Shown: positions 50,685 through 59,675 of the stretch, piece after piece
Layout of the letters: each line of letters starts with the position of its first letter
Position numbering within the stretch: position 1 is the first letter of the stretch
Assembly: GCF_042650565.1 (NCBI RefSeq)
Contig: NZ_JBHSBH010000001.1
Location: forward strand, 1 to 64,000
DNA length: 64,000 nucleotides
Direction: 5' to 3'
Source of the DNA: Nocardiopsis_B sediminis
Lineage (GTDB): Bacteria; Actinomycetota; Actinomycetes; Streptosporangiales; Streptosporangiaceae
Position numbers and translations under genes: made by a program
Notes under the pieces: generated by a model
What the model saw: only the letters and a program-made list of their open reading frames with translations
Told to the model about the DNA's origin: nothing
Database searches by the model: none

Positions 50685-51647
50685 CTAGTCCTGGAGGAGG
50701 TCCCAGACCTCGCGGTCGCGTTCGGCGGTCCAGATGACGGGGCGCTCGATGCCGGAGAGCTCGTCCCAGAGGCGGGAGACGTCGAAGGGCAGGCAGTGCT
50801 CGAAGATGGGCCAGTGGCCGTAGCGTCCGGCCAGGGCGGCGCGGGTGGCCTCGAAGGCCTCCTTGAGGGTGCCGCCGCGGCCGTGGACGGCGCCGACCTC
50901 GCGCAGCATGGTCGCCAGGAAGTGGCGGGTCTGGCCGATGGCGGCGTCGACCGCGGCGCGTCCGCGGGTGACGGGGCCGCGCCCGCCGATGAGGGTGTCG
51001 GGGCGCAGGGCGGCGACGGCGTCGAGGGTGGGGCCGGCCCAGTCGCGGTGGTAGGCGTCGCCGGTGTAGAGGGCGGCTTCGGCTTCGACGAGGTCGCCGG
51101 CGAAGAGGATGCGCCGCCGGGGCAGCCAGGCGACGATGTCGCCCTCGGTGTGGCCGCGGCCGGGGTGGCGCAGGACGAGGTCGCCGCGGTCGCCGCCCAG
51201 GGCGATGGTGAAGGTGTCGGAGAAGGTGGCGGTGGGCCAGGTCAGCCCGGGGACCGACGCGGCGTCCTTGGCCAGGCGGGGCATGCGGCCGAACTCGCTC
51301 TTCCAGTCGGCTTCGCCGCGTTCGGCGATGAGGGCGCGGGTGGCGTCGTGGGCGACGATGGTTTCGGCGTCGAAGGCGCTGGCGCCCAGGACGCGGACCG
51401 CGTGGTAGTGCGAGAGCACCAGGTAGCGCACGGGTTTGGCGGTGTGCTCGCGCAGCAGGGCGAGCCATTCGCGGGCGGCGGTGGGGGTGGCCAGGGCCTC
51501 GAAGCAGACGAGGAAGTCCTCGCCTTCGATGGCCCCGATGTTGGGGTCGCCCTCGGCGGTGAGCGCGTAGACGCCGTCGTCGAGGATCTCCAGTGTCCGG
51601 GGTTTGTCCGTGAGGTCCGCCGATGATGCGAAGGGTTTGGCTGCCAT
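50685..51647 (-). CDS. Metallo-beta-lactamase-fold hydrolase
   Basis: A 320-residue MBL-fold protein. YLVLSHYHAVRVLGA is the position of the HxHxDH motif; here it reads HYHAVR, so the Asp and final His are changed to Val-Arg. The later HPGRGHTEGDIV and FAGDLVEAEAAL segments keep a His and an Asp ligand. Zinc binding may be altered to one metal. The C-terminal half is helical. The ATG at 51647 is the first of the operon and follows AGGA. It is followed after 37 bp by the stop/GTG of the hydroxylase, and may open a lactone or ester product of the pathway. Confidence 0.85.
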   Translation of the reverse strand: MAAKPFASSADLTDKPRTLEILDDGVYALTAEGDPNIGAIEGEDFLVCFEALATPTAAREWLALLREHTAKPVRYLVLSHYHAVRVLGASAFDAETIVAHDATRALIAERGEADWKSEFGRMPRLAKDAASVPGLTWPTATFSDTFTIALGGDRGDLVLRHPGRGHTEGDIVAWLPRRRILFAGDLVEAEAALYTGDAYHRDWAGPTLDAVAALRPDTLIGGRGPVTRGRAAVDAAIGQTRHFLATMLREVGAVHGRGGTLKEAFEATRAALAGRYGHWPIFEHCLPFDVSRLWDELSGIERPVIWTAERDREVWDLLQD

Positions 51648-51699
51648 GGTCCTGCACCTCCGGGCCGCTTCCGGGTGAACCGGGAACCGGGAAAATATG

Positions 51700-51713
51700 A
51701 TCAAATATTTGAT
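51700..51713. promoter_or_regulatory. Operator candidate 1 for the MarR regulator
   Basis: ATCAAATATTTGAT is a perfect 14-bp palindrome in AT-rich sequence in the divergent promoter region. It is the size of MarR-family sites and lies 53 bp before the MBL start. Confidence 0.65.
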
Positions 51714-51742
51714 TAATAGGACCGTAACGTGACGGCCTGGAC

Positions 51743-51776
51743 TCACCATAGAGAGGGGCATCACTTTCTATGGTGA
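51743..51776. promoter_or_regulatory. Operator candidate 2: 10-bp inverted repeat
   Basis: TCACCATAGA (51743-51752) and TCTATGGTGA (51767-51776) are exact complements, spaced by 14 bp. They stand between the MBL and MarR promoters. GTGAATCAC (51779-51787) is a further small palindrome next to it. Confidence 0.65.
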
Positions 51777-51839
51777 CGTGAATCACATGATCTCCGGAAA
51801 GCGCCCTACCTGGAGCGATGTCTGCCCTAGCCTTGGGGA

Positions 51840-52379
51840 GTGACCCCGGATCCCGTATCCCCCGACCGGTTGGACTTCTGGTCCTTCGTCGACTACGCCG
51901 TCGGCGAGGCCCGGCGGGAACTTCCGGGTATCGACACCGACGCCATGCGGCTGGTGCTCACCCTGCACCGGGTCACGGGCATGGTCGTCTACGACCTGGA
52001 GTCCACCGTGCACCGGCCCAGCGGCTGGACCTGGCCGGGGTTCCGGGTCCTGTTCGTCCTGTGGCTGGCCGGCGACGTCGAGGCCAAGACCGCCGCGGAG
52101 CTGTCGGGCATGAGCCGCGCCTCGGTGTCGGCCCTGCTGAAGACCTTGGAGAAGGACGGCCTCGTCACCCGCCGCCCCGCCGAACACGACCGCCGCGCCG
52201 TGCGCCTCAGCCTCACCCCCACGGGCCGCACGGCGATCACCGAGGCGTTCGGCGAGCACAACGCCCGCGAAAGCTCATGGGCCTCGGCCCTCTCCCCCGA
52301 GGAGCGCACGACCCTGGTCGCCCTCCTCAACAAACTCATGACCGGCCCCACCTCGACCCGCGCCAAACGCCGCACCTGA
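51840..52379 (+). CDS. MarR-family transcriptional regulator
   Basis: A 179-residue MarR-type regulator. The winged helix has TAAELSGMSRASVSALLKTLEKDGLVTRR (recognition helix) and DRRAVRLSLTPTG (wing). The first 45 residues are longer than in small members. It is divergent from the MBL-hydroxylase-hmgA operon, with two palindromic sites in the 192-bp space, so it probably represses the operon until an aromatic compound binds. The GTG at 51840 has a GGGGA right against it, which is too close for a normal ribosome site, so the message may be leaderless. Confidence 0.92.
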   Translation: MTPDPVSPDRLDFWSFVDYAVGEARRELPGIDTDAMRLVLTLHRVTGMVVYDLESTVHRPSGWTWPGFRVLFVLWLAGDVEAKTAAELSGMSRASVSALLKTLEKDGLVTRRPAEHDRRAVRLSLTPTGRTAITEAFGEHNARESSWASALSPEERTTLVALLNKLMTGPTSTRAKRRT

Positions 52380-52424
52380 GCGCCCTGCCGGGCGGGCGCG
52401 GGACGCCCGCCGCACCACGACGAA

Positions 52425-52476
52425 CGCCTCCGGGCGGCGGCCGCAGCGGGGTAGTGCGGGCCGTCGCCCGGAGGCG
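52425..52476. terminator. Bidirectional terminator
   Basis: Arms of 18 bp (52425-52442 and 52459-52476) with one wobble lie between the MarR and geosmin synthase stops. Confidence 0.65.
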
Positions 52477-52490
52477 TGGGCGTGCAGGGG

Positions 52491-54878
52491 TCAGACGGCG
52501 CGGGCCCGGACGGCCAGGTGGGCGGCCGACGTGCCCAGGCCGGTGGGGCGCAGGGGCAGGGTCGGGCGCGGGGCCTCGGCGGCCGTGCGCGCCGCGGTGG
52601 CCGGATCCGCCGGGACCGCGGGTCCCGGGGCGGCCACCGCCGCAGGGCGCGCGGGGGTCGCCGCAGGACGGGCGGTGGCCGGCGGGCGCGGGGTGAGGCG
52701 GCCCCCCGGCAGGCCCGGGAGACGCGGGGCGTGGGTGGTGCGGAGTTCGGCCTCGGTGTAGCGGACGCACTTACGGTGCCATTCGAGGATCCCGGACATC
52801 CAGTCCTTGAGCTCCTCGGCGTGGCGGGTGAGCGCGGCGCGGGCGGTGTCGTCGAGGCCGAGCCGGTCGAACAGGGCGGGCAGCTCTTCGCCGGCCAGGT
52901 GCTCGAACTGCTCCATGCGCGCGGTCATGAGGTCGGCGACGATGTCGCGCGCGGTCCAGCGGTCGACGTCCAGGAAGTTCTGCACGACCACGACCATGTT
53001 GTGGACCTCGCCCTCGAACTCCACCTCCTTCTGGTAGGAGTGGATGTCGTTGGCGAAGCAGGCGTAGTCCTGGGCCGATGTCTCCAGCTCGCGCAGGACC
53101 CGGTGGTCGTGGAGGCCGTCGGGGACCGCCCCCATGTGGGCGATCCGCGCCAGGCTCATGGTCATGTCCGACCCGAACGTCCGGCGGCGCATCTCGATGT
53201 AGTCCACGGGGTCGGGCACCCGGTTGGCGGCCTGGTTGTCGAGCTCCCACAGCCAGCTGTCGACCATGACCTCGACCGACTCACGGAACTGCACGCGGGC
53301 GGGCATCTCCAGGGGCCCGGCGGTGCGCCGCCACAGGTCGGCGAGGCCGCGCTCGATGGGGTCGGCCGGCTCGGGTGTGGCCCCGGCGTCGAGCGGCATG
53401 AACGCCCCCAGCCGCTCGGTGGCGGCCCGGGCGGCGATGAGGTTGCGCGTCGCGCCGTAGACCGCGGGGTAGTAGTCGTCGCCGTAGGTGCCCCAGGCCA
53501 GCCAGTGGCTCGACAGGTTGAGCGCCTCGAGGTCGGAGTCGGGGTGGATCATGGCCGCGCAGTGGGGCAGGTCGATCCCGGCGCACCGGCGCTCGTCCCA
53601 CACCCCGCCGGCCTCGACCCCGGGCAGGGAGTCGAAGAAGCCCATGCGGCGCGACCAGTCGATGCAGTCGCGGCGGGCCTGGTCGAGGTGGGGGCTGGTG
53701 CGGACGGGGAAGGGCATGTACAGCTCGGGTACCGGCAGGTGCCCCACGGACTGGAAGGGCCGCCGCGTCAGCTGCCGGGCGCGGTGGCGCAGCCCGGGTG
53801 CCAGCGCCAGAGACGGCAGGAGGGAGGCGGTGCCCAGCCCGGTGGGGCCGCCGAGGACGCCGGGGGCGGGGGTGGCGGCGCCCTCGTTCATGTACCGGCT
53901 GGAGCGGGCGTGCCATTCGTGCCCGCCGGCCTGCCAGTCCTGGAGGCCCTTGACGTAGGCGGCCACCCCGGCCTGCTGGTCGGGGGTGATGGCGTGCTCG
54001 GCGAAGAGCGGGGCGACCTCGCCCAGCGCGGTGTCCTCGAACTGGATGAGGCGGGAGGTCAGCAGGTCGTTGACGAGTTCGGCGGCCTCCTGGGTGGGCC
54101 GGTCGAAGAACCGCTCGAAGACCAGGACGGCGTTGGAGTTCTCGCCTTCCTCGCGGACCTCGCGCTGGTAGGAGAACAGGTCGTTGCGCAGGTGCACGGC
54201 GTCGGCGAAGGTGTCGCTGAGCACCTGGAGGGGGCGCGAGGCGGCGATGGAGTCGGGCACCTCGGCGCCGACGGCGACCTCGACGAGGTTGGCCGACCAT
54301 GGGGCGCCGCCGACCCGGCGCCGCATCTGGATGTACTCGATGGGGTTGGCGATGCGGGCGCGGTTGATGTTGTCGAGCTCCCACATGGACTCGACCATGA
54401 GGTTGTGGGTGCTGGTGATGAAGCGCCGCCGCCACTCGTGGGACATCATCGGCACGGTGCGCCGCCACAGGTCGTCGAGCCCGGCTTCGGCGGCGTTCTC
54501 GGGTTCGGGCGCCTCCTGGCCCTCAAGCGTCATGAACAGTTCGAGGCGGTCGAGGTAGTCCTGCGCGCCGTCGAGGTCGCGGGCGTACTTGAACTGCTCC
54601 AGGAAGTGGTCGTCGAAGAAGAACACCCACGTGTACCAGTCGGTGATGAGGTCCAGGGTGGGGGCGTCGCAGTCGGGGTGGGTGTAGGCGCACATCAGCG
54701 CGTAGTCCATGGCGGCCAGGGCGGCGTGGTCCCAGACCAGGCCGCCGCCGGGGGTGGGGGTGTCGAGCATCCCCATGCGCCGGGCCCATTCCATTCCGTG
54801 CGCGCGGGCCCCTTCCATGTGCGGGTTGATCCTCGCGGGGTGCGGAAGGTAGAAGTCGGGCAGGGTGAATGCTTGCAT
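52491..54878 (-). CDS. geoA: Geosmin synthase, two-domain terpene cyclase
   Basis: A 795-residue bifunctional enzyme. The N-terminal domain ionises farnesyl diphosphate to germacradienol: DDHFLE at 89-94 and NDLFSYQRE at 232-240 are its metal motifs. The C-terminal domain converts germacradienol to geosmin: DDYYP at 467 and NDIHSYQKE at 610. Both sets are intact, so the enzyme should make geosmin. The word PTGLGT occurs after each domain (about 345 and near the end). The C-terminal 85 residues are Pro/Ala-rich, making it about 70 residues longer than the usual 726. The ATG at 54878 is the first good start. Confidence 0.95.
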   Translation of the reverse strand: MQAFTLPDFYLPHPARINPHMEGARAHGMEWARRMGMLDTPTPGGGLVWDHAALAAMDYALMCAYTHPDCDAPTLDLITDWYTWVFFFDDHFLEQFKYARDLDGAQDYLDRLELFMTLEGQEAPEPENAAEAGLDDLWRRTVPMMSHEWRRRFITSTHNLMVESMWELDNINRARIANPIEYIQMRRRVGGAPWSANLVEVAVGAEVPDSIAASRPLQVLSDTFADAVHLRNDLFSYQREVREEGENSNAVLVFERFFDRPTQEAAELVNDLLTSRLIQFEDTALGEVAPLFAEHAITPDQQAGVAAYVKGLQDWQAGGHEWHARSSRYMNEGAATPAPGVLGGPTGLGTASLLPSLALAPGLRHRARQLTRRPFQSVGHLPVPELYMPFPVRTSPHLDQARRDCIDWSRRMGFFDSLPGVEAGGVWDERRCAGIDLPHCAAMIHPDSDLEALNLSSHWLAWGTYGDDYYPAVYGATRNLIAARAATERLGAFMPLDAGATPEPADPIERGLADLWRRTAGPLEMPARVQFRESVEVMVDSWLWELDNQAANRVPDPVDYIEMRRRTFGSDMTMSLARIAHMGAVPDGLHDHRVLRELETSAQDYACFANDIHSYQKEVEFEGEVHNMVVVVQNFLDVDRWTARDIVADLMTARMEQFEHLAGEELPALFDRLGLDDTARAALTRHAEELKDWMSGILEWHRKCVRYTEAELRTTHAPRLPGLPGGRLTPRPPATARPAATPARPAAVAAPGPAVPADPATAARTAAEAPRPTLPLRPTGLGTSAAHLAVRARAV

Positions 54879-55462
54879 GAGCGCGCCTACTCTCATCGGC
54901 CGCGGACGGTCGTATGTTCCGGACGGTATCGGCCGGGGCGTGCGGGGGCCGGCCGTTTCCCGAAAAAAGTGCGGGATAGGCGGGATACACGTTGATTCGG
55001 CGGCGGCGCGGTACGTGTAGGCGTCCCGCCGTATCCCGGCGGGAGGCGCCACGACCCCTGGCCGGCATACCGGACCGGCCTGAATGCGTTCTTCGGATTC
55101 CCGATTCGCAGATGGCGTGACGTCCGCGGTTATCGCATTTCGGCGGACATGACCCTGAGTTTCGGATATCGGGCGCTATTCACCGGAACTCGCGGATGCC
55201 CGCCCCGCAATGTGTGCGGGTGCGTCCCGTTCCGCCGGACCCCGCACCCGGGCGCCCGCGCCCCGGGCCGCGGCGGACGAACGGCCACGGCCACCCCCGC
55301 ATCGGATACCCGGCGCCATTTCACCGCAAGGAGGTGCGCTCCGGTCCGGCGCGCGGGTTCCTCGGCTCCGGCGGGCTCGCCGGACCCAGGGCGGGTAAAT
55401 ACCCTCCGTGGTCACATCGGCACTACGGGGAGATCCGACGGCGTGTCGCACCGGAGGGACAC
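54879..55462. other. Divergent intergenic region
   Basis: About 580 bp between the geosmin synthase and sulfotransferase starts. There is an A-tract at 54962-54967 and an AT-richer stretch (55125-55190). Two similar words, CGGATATCGGGCGCTATTCACCG near 55165 and CGGATACCCGGCGCCATTTCACCG near 55298, look like a direct repeat. No gene seen. Confidence 0.4.
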
Positions 55463-56167
55463 ATGCTCAGAGTGATAGGAGCGGGATTCCCGCGCACCGG
55501 GACGAGCTCGATGAAAGCCGCACTCGACCGGCTGGGGTTCGGCCCCTGCCACCACATGTTCACCGTCATGGGCACCCCCGGCCTTCCCGGCCGGTGGGCC
55601 GAGGTCCCCGCCGCCTGCACCGGGCGGGGGCGCACACCGGTCGACTGGAGCCGCGTCTTCGCCGGCTTCGCCTCGGCCGTCGACTGGCCGGCCTCCTTCT
55701 TCTGGCGTGAGCTGTCCGCGGCCTACCCCCAAGCCAAGGTCGTGCTCACCGTGCGCGACCCCCGCAGGTGGTACGCCAGCGCCCGCGACACCGTCCTCGG
55801 CGAAGCGGCGGAACGGGTCACCGATGGGACCTCTCCGGCTCTCAGGGAGATGACGAGCTTGCGCCCGGTACTTGATCTGATCTGGCGGACCTACTTCGGC
55901 ACGCGCTCCGGCGTCCTGCCCGACGAGACGACGGCGATCGGCGCCTACGAGCGGCACAACGCCCGGGTGCGCGCCGAGATCCCACAGGAGCGACTGCTGG
56001 TCTATGAGCTGGGGCAGGGGTGGGAGCCGCTGTGCCGGTTCCTCGGCGTGGACATCCCCGCCGACGAACCGTTCCCCCACCTCAACGACACCGCGTCCAC
56101 GCAGCGCCGGCTCGGCGAGGCCCTCAGCGGGGGGGCGGTGAGGTCCCCGTTCACATCGCCCGACTGA
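55463..56167 (+). CDS. Sulfotransferase family protein (Sulfotransfer_4)
   Basis: A 234-residue protein with a PAPS-dependent sulfotransferase fold. The phosphosulfate loop is GAGFPRTGTSSMKAAL near residue 6. Further features are FFWRELSAAYPQAKVVLTVRDPRRWYAS (3'-phosphate-binding Arg and Ser) and LLVYELGQGWEPLCRFLGV at the C-terminus. The family includes proteins that sulfate small molecules and many of unknown role. The ATG at 55463 follows GGAGGGA. No sulfate-activation genes are near. Confidence 0.88.
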   Translation: MLRVIGAGFPRTGTSSMKAALDRLGFGPCHHMFTVMGTPGLPGRWAEVPAACTGRGRTPVDWSRVFAGFASAVDWPASFFWRELSAAYPQAKVVLTVRDPRRWYASARDTVLGEAAERVTDGTSPALREMTSLRPVLDLIWRTYFGTRSGVLPDETTAIGAYERHNARVRAEIPQERLLVYELGQGWEPLCRFLGVDIPADEPFPHLNDTASTQRRLGEALSGGAVRSPFTSPD

Positions 56168-56176
56168 CCGGGACCG

Positions 56177-56211
56177 GCGGGCGGCGGCCTCTTGCAGCGC
56201 CTGCCGCCCGC
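56177..56211. terminator. Bidirectional terminator
   Basis: GCGGGCGGC (56177-56185) pairs with GCCGCCCGC (56203-56211) between the sulfotransferase and LysR stops. Confidence 0.55.
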
Positions 56212-56212
56212 T

Positions 56213-57112
56213 CTAGAGGCCGACCCCCTCGGCCGCCAGCTCGCGCACCGTCTCGGCGAACGCCGGCACCAGCCGGTGCCCGCTGTCCAGCGGCCAGCCC
56301 AGCGCCACCCGCAGCGGCTCCACCCCCGTCAGCGGCCGCCACACGATGTCGGGCCGCTGGTAGTAGGCGGAGATGGACCGGGACACGATGCAGATCCCCG
56401 CCCCCGATGCGACGTACTCCAGCAGCTCCTCGGCGTTGTCGTTGGCCGGCCCCCACACCGGCTCGGAGCCGTCGGGGCGCGGCACCACCCCCCACCACTC
56501 CACCCACTCCCGCGGGGCGTGGCGGGCCCAGGGCATGGGTTCACCGCGCAGGTCGCCGATCGTCAGCGGCCCCCGCCCCGCCAGCCGGTGCCCGGCCGCC
56601 ATCCCCACCGCCCGCGGCTCCTCGGCGACGATCTCGGTGTGCAGCCCCGTGAGGTCGTTGGGCAGCCAGACGAAGGCGACGTCGACCTCCCCCTCGCGCA
56701 GCGCCGGCACCTCGCCGCCCCAGTCGAACCGGTGCGGCACCACCGTCACCCCCGGGTTGCGCTGCTCGAACAGGACCCGGGCGCGCGTGCTGAGACTGCC
56801 CGCCCCGGTCGCCTCGAACCCCAGGCGCAGCTCCCCCTCGCCCGCCGCCCGCGCGGCCCGCGCCGCGCGCTTGCCCGCCGACCACGCCTCGGTCGTCTTG
56901 CGCGCCGCCTCCAGCAGCGCCTCGCCGGCGGGGGTCAGGCGCACCTCGCGGGCCCGGCGCTCGAACAGCGGCGTGCCCAGGCTGCGCTCCAGCTGGGCGA
57001 TCTGCCTGCTCAGCGCGGGCTGCGACACATAGAGCCGCTCCGCGGCGCGGGTGAAGTGCAGCTCCTCGGCCACCGCTGTGAAGTACCGCAGCACCCGCGT
57101 GTCGACGTCCAT
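56213..57112 (-). CDS. LysR-family regulator
   Basis: A 299-residue LysR-type regulator. The N-terminal winged helix is RVLRYFTAVAEELHFTRAAERLYVSQPALSRQIAQLE, a full match to the family. The rest is the periplasmic-binding-like effector domain. The start at 57112 follows AAGGG. It is divergent from an aldo-keto reductase gene (149 bp apart), so that gene is its likely target. The effector is unknown. Confidence 0.93.
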   Translation of the reverse strand: MDVDTRVLRYFTAVAEELHFTRAAERLYVSQPALSRQIAQLERSLGTPLFERRAREVRLTPAGEALLEAARKTTEAWSAGKRAARAARAAGEGELRLGFEATGAGSLSTRARVLFEQRNPGVTVVPHRFDWGGEVPALREGEVDVAFVWLPNDLTGLHTEIVAEEPRAVGMAAGHRLAGRGPLTIGDLRGEPMPWARHAPREWVEWWGVVPRPDGSEPVWGPANDNAEELLEYVASGAGICIVSRSISAYYQRPDIVWRPLTGVEPLRVALGWPLDSGHRLVPAFAETVRELAAEGVGL

Positions 57113-57261
57113 CCCGGCCCTTCGCGTCCGATCACGCGCGACTCCGGCGTGTTCCCGGCGCGCGATGCATTCACGTTATGGCAGGAGGTCTTGGACGTTC
57201 CACCGGTTTCGGGCTGGACTGGTCGCGAACGCAACGACCACGACGACGGAGAGAACCCCCA

Positions 57262-58314
57262 ATGCGCTACACCCTTTTCGGCCGGACCGGGCTGCGCGTG
57301 TCCGAATTCGCCTTCGGCGCCATGACGTTCGGGACCGACTGGAACTGGGGCGCCCCCGAGGACGAGGCGGCCCGGATGTTCGACGCCTACGCCGAGGCGG
57401 GCGGCAACTTCATCGACACCGCCGACGTCTACACCGACGGCAGCTCCGAACGCATCCTCGGCCGCCTGCTCAAGGGGCGCCGCGACGACTTCGTGGTCGC
57501 CACCAAGTTCACCTGCGCCGCCGCCGGGGGCGGCCCCAACTCCGGCGGCAGCCACCGCACCAGCCTGGCCGCCTCGGTGGAGGGGAGCCTGCGCCGGCTG
57601 GAGACCGACCACATCGACGTCCTCTACGTCCACGCCCGCGACCTGTTCACCCCCGTTGAGGAGACCATGCGGGCGCTGGACGACCAGGTGCGCGCGGGCA
57701 AGGTCCACTACGTCGCCGTGTCCAACTGGCCGGCGTGGGAGATCGCGCACGCCAACACCCTGGCCGAGCTGCGCGGCTGGTCGCCGTTCGCCGGGATCCA
57801 GCTGCGGCTGAACCTGCTGGAGCGCACCCCCGAACGGGAGCTGCTGCCCTTCGCGGAGGCCACCGACCTGGCCGTTGTGGCGTGGGGCCCGCTCGCCGAG
57901 GGGCGGCTGACCGGCAAGTACCTGCGGGGCGAGAGCGGGCGCCGCGACACCTTCCGCTTCGGCGCCGACCACGCCCGCGACGAGGAGATCGCCCGCACGG
58001 TGGTCGCGCTCGCCCACGAGCGCGGATGGTCACCGGCGCAGGTCGCGATCGCCTGGCTGGCCACCCGCCCGGGCAACGTGATCCCCCTGCTGGGGGCGCG
58101 CAACGCCGGCCAGCTGCGCGACAACCTGGCCGCCGGTGACGTCGAGCTCGACGCCGAGGCCCTGCGCCGCCTGGACGCCGTCTCCGCGATCGCGCCCGGC
58201 TACCCCTACGACTTCCTCGGCGACCCCACCGTCGCCCGCAGCATCCACGGCGACTACGGCCCCGGCCGGGTCGTGGACCGCCGCCGCTCCGCCGGGCGGC
58301 CCTTCGTCTCCTGA
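57262..58314 (+). CDS. Aldo-keto reductase
   Basis: A 350-residue NADPH-dependent aldo-keto reductase of the YajO/Tas-like branch. The catalytic residues are visible: Asp and Tyr in NFIDTADVYTDGSSE, Lys in VVATKF and His in LYVHARD (the place of the usual His). HYVAVSNWPAWEI and LGARNAGQLRDNL are other family words. It reduces an aldehyde or ketone; the substrate is unknown. The ATG at 57262 follows GGAGAGA. It is divergent from a LysR gene. Confidence 0.93.
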   Translation: MRYTLFGRTGLRVSEFAFGAMTFGTDWNWGAPEDEAARMFDAYAEAGGNFIDTADVYTDGSSERILGRLLKGRRDDFVVATKFTCAAAGGGPNSGGSHRTSLAASVEGSLRRLETDHIDVLYVHARDLFTPVEETMRALDDQVRAGKVHYVAVSNWPAWEIAHANTLAELRGWSPFAGIQLRLNLLERTPERELLPFAEATDLAVVAWGPLAEGRLTGKYLRGESGRRDTFRFGADHARDEEIARTVVALAHERGWSPAQVAIAWLATRPGNVIPLLGARNAGQLRDNLAAGDVELDAEALRRLDAVSAIAPGYPYDFLGDPTVARSIHGDYGPGRVVDRRRSAGRPFVS

Positions 58315-58346
58315 CCGCCGGTGCGCCCGGGCCGGCGCACCGGCGG
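58315..58346. terminator. Bidirectional terminator
   Basis: Perfect 13-bp arms CCGCCGGTGCGCC (58315-58327) and GGCGCACCGGCGG (58334-58346) with a 6-nt loop, between the AKR and CaiB-type stops. Confidence 0.7.
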
Positions 58347-58351
58347 CCGGG

Positions 58352-59554
58352 TCACCCGGCGGCCGCCCCCTCGTCGTCGAGGCTGTCCAGCCAGGCGCGG
58401 ACCGAGGCGTTGTGCTCGCCCAGGCGGGGCGGCGCGGCGTGGCCGGCGCCGGGGTCGTCATCGCCCTCGCGGGGGTCGAAGCGCACGGCGGGGCCGGGCA
58501 GCTCGATGGGGCCCAGGACGGGGTGGTCGACGCCGATCACCAGCCCCTGAGAGCGCACCTGGTCCCACTCATAGACCTGGTCGATGGTACGGATGGCCCC
58601 GCAGGGGATGCCGATGCCGCCGATGCGCTTGAGCCATTCGTCGCGGGTGCCGCCGGCCAGCGCCGCCTCGATCTCGGCGTTGAGGTCGGGGCGGTTGGTG
58701 ACGCGCGAGGCGTTGTCGGCGTAGCGGGGGTCGGCCGGGTCGATGCCGAGCAGCTCGGCGAACTTGGCCCACTGGCCCTCGCTGGCCACCGCGACCTGGA
58801 GCATGCCGTCGGCGCAGATGTAGCCGCCGTAGGGGGCGATGGAGGGGTGGTGGTTGCCGATGGCCTTGGGCACCTCGCCCGCCACCGTCCAGCGGGTGCC
58901 CTGGAAGGCGTGCACCCCGACGATGGAGGACAGCAGCGAGGTGCGCACGACGCGGCCCCGCCCGGTCTGCTCGCGCTCCAGCAGCGCGCTGAGGACACCG
59001 AAGGCGCCGTTCATGCCGGCCAGCAGGTCGCCGATGGGGACGCCGACCTTGGTGGGCTCGTCGGGCGAGGGGCCGGTCAGGCTCATCAGCCCGGCCTCGC
59101 CCTGGGCGATCTGGTCGTAGCCGGCCCGGCCGCCTTCGGGGCCGTCGTGGCCGAACCCGCTGATGGAGCAGACGACCAGCCGGGGGTTCAGCTCCTCCAG
59201 GCGCTCCATGGAGAACCCGAGGCGGTCGAGCACGCCGGGGCGGAAGTTCTCCACCAGCACGTCGGCGGCGCGCACGAGCCGGGTGAGCAGCGCGCGGCCG
59301 TCGTCGGACTTCAGGTCCAGCTCCACCGACTCCTTGTTGCGGTTGCACGACAGGAAGTAGGTGCTGATGCGGTCGTCATCGGGGCCGACGAACGGGGGTC
59401 CCCACCCGCGGGTGTCGTCGCCGGTGCCCGGCTGCTCCACCTTGATGACGCGGGCGCCGAGGTCGCCCAGCAGCATCGCGGCGTGCGGGCCCGCGAGCGC
59501 CCGCGACAGGTCGACGACGACCTTGCCCGTCAGCGGTCCATTGCGTCCAGTCAC
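58352..59554 (-). CDS. CaiB/BaiF-type CoA transferase
   Basis: A 400-residue class III CoA transferase. GKVVVDLSRALAGPHAAMLLGDLGARVIKVE is the N-terminal signature. The catalytic Asp is in GYDQIAQ, near residue 145. ENFRPGVLDRLG and GRGRVVRTSLL are other family words. These enzymes move CoA between acids through an aspartyl-CoA anhydride. It lies downstream of a fused carboxyltransferase and a MatC-type carrier on the same strand, so it may activate the imported dicarboxylate. The start is GTG at 59554. Confidence 0.92.
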   Translation of the reverse strand: MTGRNGPLTGKVVVDLSRALAGPHAAMLLGDLGARVIKVEQPGTGDDTRGWGPPFVGPDDDRISTYFLSCNRNKESVELDLKSDDGRALLTRLVRAADVLVENFRPGVLDRLGFSMERLEELNPRLVVCSISGFGHDGPEGGRAGYDQIAQGEAGLMSLTGPSPDEPTKVGVPIGDLLAGMNGAFGVLSALLEREQTGRGRVVRTSLLSSIVGVHAFQGTRWTVAGEVPKAIGNHHPSIAPYGGYICADGMLQVAVASEGQWAKFAELLGIDPADPRYADNASRVTNRPDLNAEIEAALAGGTRDEWLKRIGGIGIPCGAIRTIDQVYEWDQVRSQGLVIGVDHPVLGPIELPGPAVRFDPREGDDDPGAGHAAPPRLGEHNASVRAWLDSLDDEGAAAG

Positions 59555-59675
59555 GTGTGCCCCATTCTCGTTTCGGCGGTGGTGTCGGGCTCCCCCGGTA
59601 TTGTCCGGCCGCGGGGGTGCGGCCGCGGCGGGAGGGTGCGCCCTCAGCGGACGGGCCGCCGGGGGCGGGCGCCGC

